From Candidatus Pelagibacterales bacterium (GTDB taxonomy: Bacteria > Pseudomonadota > Alphaproteobacteria > TMED109), in contig NYVM01000004.1 in assembly GCA_002684605.1 (NCBI GenBank), positions 6,213 to 26,807 on the forward strand: a stretch of 20,595 nucleotides of DNA, written 5' to 3'. The translations under genes and the position numbers were made by a program. Under the pieces are notes generated by a model. The model saw nothing but the letters and a program-made list of their open reading frames with translations, did not search any database and was not told where the DNA came from. Each line of letters begins with the position of its first letter. The stretch's first letter is position 1. Of this stretch, positions 8,827-18,688 are shown one piece after another.

Positions 8827-11424
8827 ATGCTAGGTAATATAGCAAGAAAATTTTTTGGTACTCCGAATGATAGGTTTTTAAAAAAAGTAAATTTATTATT
8901 AGAAGAAGTAAATAAACTTGAGCCACGAATAGAAAAACTTACAGATGACGAGTTAACAAACACTACCCTGAAACTTAAAAAATTATATTCTTCTCATAAT
9001 GATTTAGATTTATTATTACCAGAAGCTTTTGCTACTGTAAGAGAAGCAGCTAAGAGAGTTTTAGGCCAGAGACATTATGATGCTCAGATAATTGGAGGAA
9101 TAGTTCTACATCAAGGAAAAATATCGGAAATGAAGACAGGTGAAGGAAAAACTTTAGTTGCAACTTTATCAGCTTACCTGAATGCAATTTCAGGAAAAGG
9201 TGTACATGTAGTCACAGTAAATGATTATCTCGCAAGAAGAGATAGTGAATGGATGGGAAAAATTTATACCTTTTTAGGCCTATCTGTGGGATGCATAATT
9301 CCTAACCTAGAAGATGAAGAAAGAAAAAAAGCCTATAACTGTGATATAACCTATGCAACTAATAATGAGCTAGGTTTTGACTTTCTTAGAGATAATATGA
9401 AATTCTCATTTGACCAAATGGTTCAGCGTCCTTTTAATTATGCAATAGTAGATGAAGTTGATTCAATTTTAATTGATGAAGCTAGAACTCCACTTATTAT
9501 TTCAGGTCCAACTGAAGACAATTCTGAGTTATATAAAAAAATTAATACTTTAATACCTTTATTTATAGAAGAAGATGTTGAAATAGATGAAAAAACTAAA
9601 AGTGTTAACCTCACAGAAAAAGGTAATGAGCATATAGAAAAAATATTAAAAGATAAATTATTACTTAAAGGAGAGAATTTATATGATCCAGAAAATGTGA
9701 ATATGGTTCATCATATAAACCAAGCTATTAAGGCAAATAAATTATTTGAGAGAGATAAGGACTATATTGTTAATAATAATCAAGTAGTAATTATTGATGA
9801 ATTTACCGGCAGAATGATGGAAGGAAGAAGATTTTCTGATGGTCTTCATCAAGCAATAGAGGCAAAAGAAAATGTTGCAATAAAAAATGAAAATCAAACT
9901 TTAGCATCTGTAACATTTCAAAATTATTTTAGAATGTATCCTAAGTTAGCAGGTATGACAGGAACTGCTCTAACTGAAGCCAATGAGTTCATGGAAATAT
10001 ACAATCTAGAAGTTATATCTGTGCCTACTCATAAAAAAATGATTAGAAGAGATCAAAATGATGAGATTTATAGAACTGCAGAAGAAAAATGGGAGGCAGT
10101 TATAGAAAATATTAAGACTGCAAATTCAAAGAATCAACCAGTTTTAGTTGGTACCACCAGCATCGAAAAGTCCGAAATGTTGTGAAAATTATTAAAAAAA
10201 CAAAAGATTAAACATAATGTTTTGAATGCAAGAAACCATGCAGAAGAGGCTAATATTATTGCTTTAGCTGGAGTTACAGGTGCAGTGACAATTGCAACTA
10301 ATATGGCTGGAAGAGGAACTGATATACAACTAGGTGGAAATAAAGATGTCATAGAAATAATTAATCCAAGTAAATTAAACGATATTCCAATAAATAAAGA
10401 ATTATCTTTAAACGCTGGTGGGTTATTAGTAATAGGAACAGAACGGCATGAAAGCAGAAGAACTGATAATCAATTAAGAGGAAGATCTGGGAGACAGGGA
10501 GACCCTGGAGAATCTAAGTTTTTTTTGTCATTAGAAGATGATTTAATGAGAATATTTGGGTCAGAAAAACTAGATACTGTATTACTTAAGCTAGGCTTAA
10601 AAAAAGGAGAGGCTATAACTCATACTTGGGTAAATAGAGCTATTCTAAAAGCTCAAGAAAAAGTAGAGGGTAGAAATTTTGAGATAAGAAAAAATCTTCT
10701 GCGTTTTGATGATGTAATGAATGACCAAAGAAAAGCAATTTATGAACAGCGAAGAGACTTAATGCAAGTAGAGAATATTACAGAAACATTAGAAGATATG
10801 AGAAATGAAATTATTGATGATTTAGTAAATATAAATATACCTGAAAAAGCCTATGCTGAACAATGGAATTTAAAAGAATTAAATATCTCACTCAAAAAAT
10901 ATGGGCTAGACCTTCCTATCAGTAATTGGGCAAAAAATGATGGTGTGACAGAAATAGAATTTAAAAATCTTATAAAAAAAGAAGCTGATAATAAAATTTC
11001 AAATAAAATTGAATTGTTTGGCATCAAAAATATGCAAACTATTGAAAAGCAAATTATGCTCCAAGTGGTAGACCAAAATTGGAAGGAACATTTATTACAA
11101 TTAGATCAGTTAAAACAAGGAATTGGTTTACGAGCTTACGCGCAAAGAGACCCCCTTAATGAGTATAAAAGTGAGGCCTTTAATTTATTCCAAGAAATGC
11201 TACAAAATATAAGGAACCAAGTGACAACTATTCTGCTTAATATAGAGGTAACTTCAGAGGTTCCAGAAAGAAAAGAAGAAAATATAACTCTAATTAAAGA
11301 ATCAGTAAATGAAAATAATAATAAAAAAAATACTCCAATTATATCTAAAAAAATTGGAAGAAATGAAATTTGTCCATTATGCGATTCAGGGAAAAAATAC
11401 AAAAACTGCTGTGGTAAAAACTAA
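8827..11424 (+). CDS. secA: Preprotein translocase ATPase SecA, interrupted by an in-frame TGA
   Basis: SecA is the motor ATPase that pushes unfolded preproteins through SecYEG. The single frame spans 865 codons plus stop, a normal length. Before the break: [16 protein letters not shown] start, Walker A at residues 102-109 (MKTGEGKT), DEVD at 209-212, the preprotein cross-linking region, and TSIEKSE, which opens the second nucleotide-binding domain. Codon 453 (10183-10185) is TGA. The same frame then resumes without insertion or deletion through [25 protein letters not shown], the [17 protein letters not shown] block, the scaffold and wing regions, and a C-terminal zinc motif. A start at TTG 10222 would give a 400-residue fragment, but no Shine-Dalgarno precedes it. 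SecA is essential, so a base error (for example TCA, Ser, read as TGA) or a point mutation is more likely than a working split gene. Confidence 0.95.
10183..10185 (+). other. secA: In-frame TGA within secA (codon 453)
   Basis: Conserved SecA sequence continues directly on both sides: TSIEKSEML before, KLLKK and KIKHNVLNA after. Relatives commonly carry Ser at about this place, so TCA to TGA is the simplest single change; TTA or TGG to TGA would also be single changes. TGA ends the genes at 4994-4996, 7464-7466 and 15487-15489, so it acts as stop in this genome. No convincing recoding signal follows; the only nearby hairpin is a five-base-pair A/U-rich stem at 10210-10222. Confidence 0.9.
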
Positions 11425-11442
11425 AATAATTATTTATTTTTT
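11423..11442. terminator. Weak A/U-only hairpin between the secA and ubiG ends
   Basis: AAAATAA at 11423-11429 can pair with TTATTTT at 11434-11440 around a four-base loop, with As to the left and Ts to the right, so it could act on transcripts from either side. The stem has no G-C pair, so it would be weak. It covers the stop codons of both genes. This may be chance in AT-rich DNA. Confidence 0.2.
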
Positions 11443-12158
11443 AATGTAGCAATATAATTAATAGAAGTATTATTAGATAATCTCCAACTTCTAATTGGGT
11501 CCCATATCATTCCTTTTAAGTTTGACATATTTAAGCCTTCAAAGTTGAAATAGTTTTTTATTTCAGTTGGCGTAATAAATTTTTCGTAATTATGCGTTCC
11601 AGCTGGAATTTTTTTTAAGACGTCTTCAGCCATCTTAATGACTATCATTTTTGATAATATATTTCTATTTATTGTTGATATTATAATTAACCCATTTGGC
11701 TTAATTAGCTTTGACAATAGACTACAAAAATATTCAATATTTTTTACATGCTCTAATAACTCTAATGCAATAACCACATCATATTTTTTATTATTTTTTA
11801 TTATTTTTTCAACGTTAGAATGTTGATATTTAATATCGAGATGCATTTCCTTAGCGTGTGCTCTCGCTATATTTATAAGCTCCTTAGATTCATCTATGGA
11901 CGTTAATTTTGCACCCATTCTTGATAAAGGTTCACTAGCTATACCTCCTCCACATCCTATATCTAGAATTTTAATACTCTCTAAAGGATTTGTTTTCTTT
12001 ACTATTTTAAAATTATTAACAATAGACTCTTTAATATATTTTGTTCTTATCTTAGACATTGAATGCAAAAAAGACATACTTCCTTCCTCATTCCACCAAT
12101 CATCTGCTAATTTAGAAAATTGTATAATTTCATCTTTATCAAGCGTATCTAATGACAT
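11430..12158 (-). CDS. ubiG: Ubiquinone biosynthesis O-methyltransferase UbiG
   Basis: Carries out the two O-methylations of ubiquinone synthesis using SAM. The 242-residue protein begins with the family's region FSKLADDWWNEEGSMSFLHSM, has motif I ILDIGCGGGIASEPLSRMGA (about residues 63-82), an acidic SIDES, the EHVKN segment after VVIALELLEH, and the IPAGTHNYEKFITP stretch typical of UbiG, ending with a MIWDP segment. It probably acts at the inner face of the membrane. The ATG at 12158 is the normal start. It is divergent from lysC with a 139-base gap and ends five bases from the secA stop. The ubiG-lysC divergent pair is common in alphaproteobacteria. Confidence 0.96.
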   Translation of the reverse strand: MSLDTLDKDEIIQFSKLADDWWNEEGSMSFLHSMSKIRTKYIKESIVNNFKIVKKTNPLESIKILDIGCGGGIASEPLSRMGAKLTSIDESKELINIARAHAKEMHLDIKYQHSNVEKIIKNNKKYDVVIALELLEHVKNIEYFCSLLSKLIKPNGLIIISTINRNILSKMIVIKMAEDVLKKIPAGTHNYEKFITPTEIKNYFNFEGLNMSNLKGMIWDPIRSWRLSNNTSINYIATLKNK

Positions 12159-12297
12159 AATATATTAATATCTTTTTTTTCTTTTATATTTAATAAAAAA
12201 CTATATTGCACCTTTTAATAAGTCAAAGTATGAATAGGTTAAATATAGAATTAAAAATAGAATAAACAATATAATATATTTTTTAAGGTAGAAACTT

Positions 12298-13518
12298 ATG
12301 CAAAGAATTGTTCAAAAATTTGGAGGAACATCAGTTGGAAGTATCAGCAAAATTATTAAAGCCTGTGAGCTAATTGAAAAAGAGATTAAAAATGGAAATC
12401 AAGTTATAGTAGTTTCTTCCGCAATGTCAGGGGAAACTAATAAATTAGTCGGATTGGCTGAAAATTTTGATATTTCTAAAAATAAACTTGAATATGATAT
12501 GATAGTTTCAACTGGTGAGCAGGTTTCAATAGCATTAATTTCTATGGCTTTAAGAAAAATAGGAATTGCCGCTAGACCATTATTAGGATGGCAAGTGCCT
12601 ATATTATGCAATAATAATCATATTGAGGCAAAAATAAATAATATTGAAAGTAAAAATATATTAAAAATTATAGAAAATAAAGAAGTGCCGATAATTGCTG
12701 GTTTTCAAGGAATTGATGAAAATAATAATATAGTTACTTTGGGTAGAGGTGGTTCAGATACTTCTGCAGTAGCTATTGCAGCTTCAGTTTCTGCAGATAG
12801 ATGTGATATATATACTGATGTTGATGGTATTTATACCTGTGACCCTAGAATTGTATCCAAAGCTAAAAAAATAGATAAAATTAGTTACGAAGAAATGTTA
12901 GAATTCGCTTCACTTGGTGCTAAAGTATTACAGACTAGGTCTGTAGAAATGGCTATGAGGCATAATGTTACAGTGCAAGTCCTATCAAGTCAAACAGGGC
13001 AAAAAGGTACATTTTTAATTAAAGAGGATAAAAAAATGGAAAATGAATTAGTTAGTGGAATTGCTTATACTAAAGATGAGGCTAATATTACTCTTATAAA
13101 TATATTAGATAATCCAGGCGTTGCAGCTAAAATATTTATTCCACTCAGTAAAAATAATATTAATGTAGATATGATTGTGCAGACTGGTTCAGAAGATGGA
13201 AAAAATATCAATTTTACATATACAGTATCTAGAAAAGATTTAAAACAAGCTATATTAGTTATGGAAGAAAATAAAAATAATATTAATTTTGAAAGAATCA
13301 TTACTAATGATTCTCTTGCTAAAATTTCTATTATAGGACTTGGTATGCGAACACATACAGGTGTTGCTGACAAAATGTTTTCCGCATTAGCTTCAGAAAA
13401 TATAAATATTCATGTTATTTCTACATCAGAAATTAAAATTAGTGTTTTGATAAACGAAGAGCTTGTTAAAAAAGCATTAGAAACACTTCATACTAAATTT
13501 GAGCTAGATAATAATTAA
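12298..13518 (+). CDS. lysC: Aspartate kinase
   Basis: Phosphorylates aspartate, the first step toward lysine, threonine, methionine and diaminopimelate for peptidoglycan. The 406-residue monofunctional enzyme has KFGGTSVG at residues 7-14, VVSSAMSGETNKL, the STGEQVSIAL segment, GRGGSDTSAVA and DVDGIYTCDPR for ATP and aspartate binding, then a C-terminal pair of ACT domains (about 265-400) with NPGVAAKIF and the MRTHTGVADKMF segment. The ACT domains indicate allosteric feedback, usually by lysine and/or threonine. AAGG at 12285-12288 lies nine bases before the ATG. A TATAAT at 12270-12275 may be a -10 element but no -35 is evident. The upstream gap is too short for a lysine riboswitch. It heads a six-gene plus-strand run. 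Confidence 0.97.
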   Translation: MQRIVQKFGGTSVGSISKIIKACELIEKEIKNGNQVIVVSSAMSGETNKLVGLAENFDISKNKLEYDMIVSTGEQVSIALISMALRKIGIAARPLLGWQVPILCNNNHIEAKINNIESKNILKIIENKEVPIIAGFQGIDENNNIVTLGRGGSDTSAVAIAASVSADRCDIYTDVDGIYTCDPRIVSKAKKIDKISYEEMLEFASLGAKVLQTRSVEMAMRHNVTVQVLSSQTGQKGTFLIKEDKKMENELVSGIAYTKDEANITLINILDNPGVAAKIFIPLSKNNINVDMIVQTGSEDGKNINFTYTVSRKDLKQAILVMEENKNNINFERIITNDSLAKISIIGLGMRTHTGVADKMFSALASENINIHVISTSEIKISVLINEELVKKALETLHTKFELDNN

Positions 13519-13547
13519 TTTTTATTAAACTTTAATAAGGTAAAAAT

Positions 13548-14378
13548 TTGACTGACATTATAAAACTAACAGAAAATATTGATTTAGAAGAATTCAAAAA
13601 TAATTTAAAAATTGCGAGAGAATCTAAAAATATAAGTATCGAAGAGGCTTCTAATCTTATTAGGATAAATATAAATATACTAAAAAATCTTGAAAATGGA
13701 AAATTTGATAAGCTAGCAAATGATGTTTTTATGAGGGGACATATTAGAACTTATTTAACATGGTTAGGTATGGACCCTTCTATATTTGTTTATATTTCTG
13801 ATCCTAACGCAGAAACTAATACAGAAATAAAAAAAAATAAAATAAACACTCTGCATACATTGAAGCTATCTAAATTTTATATTTCAATCATTTCATTAAT
13901 TTTATTTATTTTAATAATACTATTTTATAAGAATATAAATAAGTTAGAGACATCAATATCTGAAAATACTAGCGAAGTGCAAGGTGATCTAAAAGAAAGT
14001 ATCATTAATAATTTAGAACTAGAAAAAAAATCTGAAGCTATAAATGCCTCTCAAGTAAAACCAAATGAAGAATTAAAAAAAGTTGCTATACCTATAAATA
14101 CAACAGAAGAAATAAAATTTATTTATATCAGTGCTAACACAGATAGTTGGATAGAAATACAAAAGAATAATTTAGAAATATTAGTTAGTAAAGTTATAAA
14201 AAAGGATGAAAAAATTAAAATACTTTATGAAAAAGGTTTAATATTAGTTACTGGCAATGCAGGAGGTATTATTATACAAATAAATGATACAATAATTAAC
14301 AATATTGGAATGCCTGGAGAAGTTAAGAGAAATATATCATTAAATTATGATGATTTAATAAAGTTTTTAAATAATTAA
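13548..14378 (+). CDS. RodZ-like helix-turn-helix membrane protein (DUF4115)
   Basis: A 276-residue single-pass protein with RodZ architecture. Seen: an N-terminal helix-turn-helix (about residues 14-80) including [16 protein letters not shown] and [15 protein letters not shown]; one membrane helix (about 109-127, [18 protein letters not shown]); a charged low-complexity linker (130-185); and a C-terminal DUF4115-like domain (about 190-275) with DSWIEIQ, LYEKG and [10 protein letters not shown]. In rods RodZ tethers MreB to the membrane; whether this cell has MreB is unknown, so a cell-shape role is inference. The start is TTG at 13548, supported by AAGG at 13537-13540 with a seven-base spacer. 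It lies 29 bases after lysC and 13 before ispG, and the RodZ-like/ispG pair is common in alphaproteobacteria. Confidence 0.85.
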   Translation: MTDIIKLTENIDLEEFKNNLKIARESKNISIEEASNLIRININILKNLENGKFDKLANDVFMRGHIRTYLTWLGMDPSIFVYISDPNAETNTEIKKNKINTLHTLKLSKFYISIISLILFILIILFYKNINKLETSISENTSEVQGDLKESIINNLELEKKSEAINASQVKPNEELKKVAIPINTTEEIKFIYISANTDSWIEIQKNNLEILVSKVIKKDEKIKILYEKGLILVTGNAGGIIIQINDTIINNIGMPGEVKRNISLNYDDLIKFLNN

Positions 14379-14391
14379 TAAAGGTACAACA

Positions 14392-15489
14392 TTGAATATT
14401 CGTCCTTATAGAAATATTAATAGAAGAAAAACGAAAAAAATAATGGTAGGTAATGTTCCAGTTGGAGGTGACAGCCCAGTTAGTGTTCAATCTATGACTA
14501 ATACTCTTACCACAGACATACAAGGCACAATTAATCAAATAAAAGAAATTGTAGATGCTGGTGCTGATATTGTAAGAGTCTCTTGTCCAGATGAAGAATC
14601 TACAAAAGCGCTAAAAACTATCATAAAAAATGTTTCTGTTCCAATTATAGCTGATATCCATTTTCATTATAAAAGAGCTATAGAGGCAGCTGAAGCAGGT
14701 GCAGCATGCCTTAGGATAAATCCGGGCAATATTGGCTCAAATGAAAAAATAAGTTCTGTCATTCAAGCGGCTAAAGATAATGGCTGTTCTATAAGAATAG
14801 GCGTTAATGCAGGTTCATTAGAAAAAACAATTTTAGAAAAGTATAAATCACCTTGCCCTGAAGCATTAGTTGAAAGTGCTATAAGAAATATAAAGATTAT
14901 AGAAGATAGAAATTTTACTAATTTTAAAATTAGTGTTAAGGCTTCTGATATATTTCTTGCTGTACAAGCTTATGAACAACTGTCTAAAATATCTGACTAT
15001 CCTCTTCATATTGGTATTACTGAAGCAGGTAGCTTGAATTATGGAACTATTCAATCTTCTATTGGATTAGGAAGACTTCTCTGGTCTGGAATAGGAGATA
15101 CAATAAGAGTATCCTTATCTGCAGATCCAGTAGAAGAGGTTAAAGCAGGATTTCAAATACTTAAATCTTTAGGAATACGAAATAAAGGGGTTACAATTAT
15201 TTCTTGCCCTTCTTGTGCCAGACAAAACTTTGACGTTATTAGTACTGTAAAAATAATAGAAGAAAAGCTAGCTCATATAAAAGAGGTAATCTCTTTATCT
15301 ATTATTGGATGTGTAGTAAATGGGCCAGGAGAGGCAAAAGAAACAAATATCGGCGTAACAGGTGGAGGCAAAAAATTTCACCAAATTTATATAGATGGTA
15401 ATACTAGTCATAGAATGGAGCAAAAAGATTTTATTAGTCATGTAGTAGGGTTAGTGGAAAACTATGCGGAAAAAGTGAGAACAAAATGA
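14392..15489 (+). CDS. ispG: 4-hydroxy-3-methylbut-2-enyl diphosphate synthase IspG (GcpE)
   Basis: Converts methylerythritol cyclodiphosphate to HMBPP in the MEP isoprenoid pathway, feeding ubiquinone and undecaprenyl synthesis. At 365 residues it is the short bacterial form. It has [13 protein letters not shown] near the start, the TIM-barrel segment [15 protein letters not shown], and the 4Fe-4S ligands Cys272, Cys275 and Cys307 with Glu314 ([11 protein letters not shown] and [11 protein letters not shown]), matching the known three-Cys-plus-Glu site. The start is TTG at 14392 with AAAGG at 14380-14384 and a seven-base spacer. Its TGA stop overlaps the hisS ATG in an ATGA, so translation of the two is coupled. 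This TGA is good evidence that TGA is a stop here, since continuing would run against the hisS start. Confidence 0.97.
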   Translation: MNIRPYRNINRRKTKKIMVGNVPVGGDSPVSVQSMTNTLTTDIQGTINQIKEIVDAGADIVRVSCPDEESTKALKTIIKNVSVPIIADIHFHYKRAIEAAEAGAACLRINPGNIGSNEKISSVIQAAKDNGCSIRIGVNAGSLEKTILEKYKSPCPEALVESAIRNIKIIEDRNFTNFKISVKASDIFLAVQAYEQLSKISDYPLHIGITEAGSLNYGTIQSSIGLGRLLWSGIGDTIRVSLSADPVEEVKAGFQILKSLGIRNKGVTIISCPSCARQNFDVISTVKIIEEKLAHIKEVISLSIIGCVVNGPGEAKETNIGVTGGGKKFHQIYIDGNTSHRMEQKDFISHVVGLVENYAEKVRTK

Positions 15490-16736
15490 GTAATAAGCTA
15501 CAATCAGTAAGAGGTACACATGACCACCTTCCAGAAGATATGTATAAGTTCAAGCATATCATTACTAAAGCAGAATATATTTCAGCTCTTTATGGTTTTA
15601 AACCTATGGCAACTCCAATATTTGAATTTTCAAGTGTATTTAAAAAAACTTTAGGAGAAAGCTCTGATATAGTTAATAAAGAAATGTATACTTTTAATGA
15701 TAAAGGCAATGAAGAAATAACTTTACGGCCAGAGGGTACTGCTGGAATTGTAAGAGCTATAATATCTAATGGGCTGGCGCATGAAATGCCTTTTAAAGCC
15801 TTTTATAATGGCCCTATGTTTCGTTATGAACGCCCACAAAAAGGAAGACTAAGGCAATTTCATCAAATAGGTATAGAATTATTAGGAACTAATAGTGAAC
15901 AAGCTGATATTGAAGTAATAGCTTGTGCCAATAATTTAATAAAATCATTAAATATTGATAAATCATCGACACTAAATATTAATAGTTTAGGAAATATTGC
16001 TGAAAGAAAAAACTATATAGCAGAGCTATTAGTCTATTTAAATGATTTTAAAAACAAGCTATCAATAGACAGTAAAAATAGATTTGAAAAAAACCCTTTA
16101 AGAATCTTAGATTCAAAATCTGAAGAAGATATAGAAATTATAAAGAATGCACCAAAGCTTATAAATTATTTAGAGGCGGAATCTAAAGATAACTTTAATA
16201 AAGTTTTGGAAGGCTTAACTAGTTTAGATATTCCATATAAAATTAATCATAAATTAGTAAGAGGTTTAGATTATTATAATAATACTACATTTGAATTTAT
16301 TACAGATAGATTAGGGTCACAAAGTGCTATCCTTGCAGGCGGAAGATATGATAATTTAATGAAACAAATGGGAGGCTCTGATATACCAGGCATAGGTTGG
16401 GCCGCAGGTATAGAAAGACTTGCCTTGCTAGCAACAATAAAAGAAGATCAAAAGAAGAAAATTTCTATAATTCCAATAGGTATTGAAAATAATATGTTGT
16501 GTATGAAATTAGCAAATGAATTAATAAATAAAAATATTTCTATAGATATGGGCTATAGTGGGAATTTAAAAAAAAGGCTTAAGCAAGCAAATAAAGTTTC
16601 TGCTCACTATGCCATTATTATAGGCAATGAAGAAGTTGAAAATAATAATGCTATTATTAGAAATTTAGAAACCGGCTCTCAAGACAACATAAAATTAGAT
16701 AAGTTAGTTAAACATATAGAAAAAATATTACTTTAA
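15486..16736 (+). CDS. hisS: Histidyl-tRNA synthetase
   Basis: Class II synthetase that charges tRNA-His. The 416-residue protein has [11 protein letters not shown] at the start, the histidine/ATP segment [12 protein letters not shown] (about 80-91), motif 2 with its loop [15 protein letters not shown] (about 113-127), the histidine A motif LVRGLDYY (257-264), GGRYDNLM, motif 3 [11 protein letters not shown] (302-312), and a C-terminal anticodon-binding domain with NEEVENN. The motif 2 loop is of the ordinary bacterial kind, not the divergent kind I associate with many alphaproteobacteria. The ATG overlaps the ispG stop by four bases. One base separates its stop from the prfA start. Confidence 0.97.
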   Translation: MSNKLQSVRGTHDHLPEDMYKFKHIITKAEYISALYGFKPMATPIFEFSSVFKKTLGESSDIVNKEMYTFNDKGNEEITLRPEGTAGIVRAIISNGLAHEMPFKAFYNGPMFRYERPQKGRLRQFHQIGIELLGTNSEQADIEVIACANNLIKSLNIDKSSTLNINSLGNIAERKNYIAELLVYLNDFKNKLSIDSKNRFEKNPLRILDSKSEEDIEIIKNAPKLINYLEAESKDNFNKVLEGLTSLDIPYKINHKLVRGLDYYNNTTFEFITDRLGSQSAILAGGRYDNLMKQMGGSDIPGIGWAAGIERLALLATIKEDQKKKISIIPIGIENNMLCMKLANELINKNISIDMGYSGNLKKRLKQANKVSAHYAIIIGNEEVENNNAIIRNLETGSQDNIKLDKLVKHIEKILL

Positions 16737-16737
16737 T

Positions 16738-17820
16738 ATGATACCAGTTTTAAAAAATAGACTTGAAGAAATACTTAATAAGTATTCAGAAATAGAATCA
16801 AAATTATTAGATAGTGATATCAATATTGATATAAGGTTAAGTTTAACGAAAGAACACTCAGACCTGTCTCCAATTATAACGGCTATTAATGAACTTCAAT
16901 CTTGCGAGATAGAAATTGAAGGTGTTAAAGAAATACTTGATGACAAAGGCATAGATTCCTCCCTGAGAGAGGAAGCTCTGAAAGAACTTGATAGTCTAAA
17001 AAAATCATTACAAAAATGTACTGAAATAACACAAAAACTTCTTATTCCTAAAGATCCAGATGATAATAGAAATGCGATAATTGAAATTAGAGCTGGAACA
17101 GGCGGAGATGAAGCAGCTCTTTTTGGAAGCAACTTATTAAAAATGTATGTAAGGTATGTAGAATTACAAAAATGGAAAATTGAAATTTTATCATTATCTG
17201 AAAATGATATTGGAGGATGTAAAGAAGCTTCTGCAAAAATAATAGGTAACAATGTTTTCGGAAGGTTAAAATTTGAAAGTGGTGTACATAGAGTCCAAAG
17301 AGTTCCTACAACTGAGACACAAGGAAGAATACATACTTCAGCTGCAACAGTTGCTATACTTCCTGTAGTAGAAGAAGTTGATATTGAGATTAATACTAGT
17401 GAGTTAAGGATCGATACTTATAGAGCACAAGGAGCTGGAGGGCAGCATGTTAATAAAACTGAAAGTGCCGTAAGAATAACCCACCTACCTACAGGAACAG
17501 TCACTCAATGCCAAGATGGCAAGTCTCAACATAAAAACAAAGCTAAAGCTTTAGAGATGCTGAGAGCAAAATTATATAATAATGAAAAAGAAATAAGAGA
17601 TTCAGAAAGAAGTGAAAAAAGAAAATCTTTAGTAGGTTCGGGAGATAGGTCTGAAAGAATTAGAACCTATAATTTTCCTCAAGACAGAATTACAGATCAT
17701 AGAATCCAATTATCACTAAATAAGATAGAAGAAATTCTTTCGGGGTCTAGACTCAATGAAATTATAGATGTCTTATTAGCACAAGAAGAGAGTGATAGAC
17801 TTACTAATCTTACTGAATAA
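16738..17820 (+). CDS. prfA: Peptide chain release factor 1
   Basis: RF1 recognises UAA and UAG and triggers release of the finished peptide. At 360 residues it is standard length. Seen: the stop-codon reading tripeptide P-x-T as Pro190-Thr191-Thr192 in QRVPTTETQGRIHTSAATVA, and the catalytic GGQ at 234-236 in RAQGAGGQHVNKTESAVRI. Gln236 is the residue PrmC methylates. The tail SLNKIEEILSG...LDVLL-type region is normal. The ATG at 16738 has no Shine-Dalgarno and follows the hisS stop by one base, so it probably depends on translational coupling. RF1 does not read UGA; RF2, not in this window, must handle the TGA stops. Confidence 0.97.
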   Translation: MIPVLKNRLEEILNKYSEIESKLLDSDINIDIRLSLTKEHSDLSPIITAINELQSCEIEIEGVKEILDDKGIDSSLREEALKELDSLKKSLQKCTEITQKLLIPKDPDDNRNAIIEIRAGTGGDEAALFGSNLLKMYVRYVELQKWKIEILSLSENDIGGCKEASAKIIGNNVFGRLKFESGVHRVQRVPTTETQGRIHTSAATVAILPVVEEVDIEINTSELRIDTYRAQGAGGQHVNKTESAVRITHLPTGTVTQCQDGKSQHKNKAKALEMLRAKLYNNEKEIRDSERSEKRKSLVGSGDRSERIRTYNFPQDRITDHRIQLSLNKIEEILSGSRLNEIIDVLLAQEESDRLTNLTE

Positions 17821-17839
17821 AAAAAAGCTTTAAATAATA

Positions 17840-18688
17840 ATGAAAATATCTGGTATACTAAAAGTAGGTAGAGAACTGTTAAGTAAAGCAGAAATTTATA
17901 ATCCTCAAAGAGAATCTAAATTAATAGTTTGTAGTGTATTAAACATTAATATCGAAAATACTTTCTTAGATACAGATAATGAAATCACTAAATTACAAAT
18001 AGAAAATATTTTATCTCTTTTTTATCGTCGTTCAAAAGGCGAGCCTTTTTCTTATTTAACGGAGTCTGCATTATTTTTTGGTTTTACATTTTATATAAAC
18101 AATCGCGTTCTTATTCCACGACCAGAAACAGAAGAATTAGTTGAGATAGTACTTAATAAAATTAAACATAAAAATAAAAAATATAATCTATTGGATATAG
18201 CAACTGGTTCTGGAGTAATTTTAGCAAGCCTTTTAATGCACCTTCCTAAATCTTTCGGAATAGGGACAGATATATCTCTAAATGCTTTAAAGGTGTCTAA
18301 AATTAATATAGATAATTTAAAATTAAACAATAGAGCTGAATTAGTAAATACTAATTGGTCTGAAGGCTTAAAAGATAATAACTTTGATATAATATTATGT
18401 AATCCTCCGTATATTGCAAATAAGCATATTAAAAATTTACATAATGAAGTAAAAAATTATGAGCCTTTAATTGCTTTAAAAGGAGGGGCTAGTGGGTTAG
18501 AATCTTTTATTTCCTTGCTGCCATCAGCAAGAAATGTAATTAAAAATAATGGGTTAATAATATTTGAAGTAGGTTTTGATCAAGCGCAAATGGCAAAAAA
18601 TATTCTTGAAAAAAATGAATTTATAGTTACAGAAATAATAAAAGACTTGGCAGGTATTGAGAGAATTATAATAGCTAAACCAATTTAA
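17840..18688 (+). CDS. prmC: Release factor glutamine methyltransferase PrmC (HemK)
   Basis: N5-methylates the GGQ glutamine of RF1 and RF2, improving termination. The 282-residue protein has an N-terminal helical substrate-binding domain, then the RRSKGEPFSYLT segment (63-74), LIPRPETEELV (91-101), SAM motif I DIATGSGVILASLL (119-132), and the diagnostic NPPY catalytic motif at 188-191 followed by IANKHI. The C-terminal GLIIFEVGFDQ is also typical. It starts 19 bases after prfA, its substrate's gene, a very common pairing. The ATG at 17840 has no clear Shine-Dalgarno. The ending is followed by a run of 14 A residues. Confidence 0.96.
   Translation: MKISGILKVGRELLSKAEIYNPQRESKLIVCSVLNINIENTFLDTDNEITKLQIENILSLFYRRSKGEPFSYLTESALFFGFTFYINNRVLIPRPETEELVEIVLNKIKHKNKKYNLLDIATGSGVILASLLMHLPKSFGIGTDISLNALKVSKINIDNLKLNNRAELVNTNWSEGLKDNNFDIILCNPPYIANKHIKNLHNEVKNYEPLIALKGGASGLESFISLLPSARNVIKNNGLIIFEVGFDQAQMAKNILEKNEFIVTEIIKDLAGIERIIIAKPI

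Noticed and set aside
10183..10185. TGA read as tryptophan (alternative genetic code)
   Set aside because: TGG encodes Trp throughout, and TGA closes three genes at natural ends, including ispG where it overlaps the hisS start.
10183..10222. Selenocysteine or programmed recoding at the secA TGA
   Set aside because: SecA has no conserved Cys at this position, and the only hairpin nearby is a five-base-pair A/U-rich stem, far weaker than a bacterial SECIS element.
12159..12297. Lysine riboswitch upstream of lysC
   Set aside because: The 139-base gap is shorter than the usual element and holds no strong helices, only AT-rich sequence.
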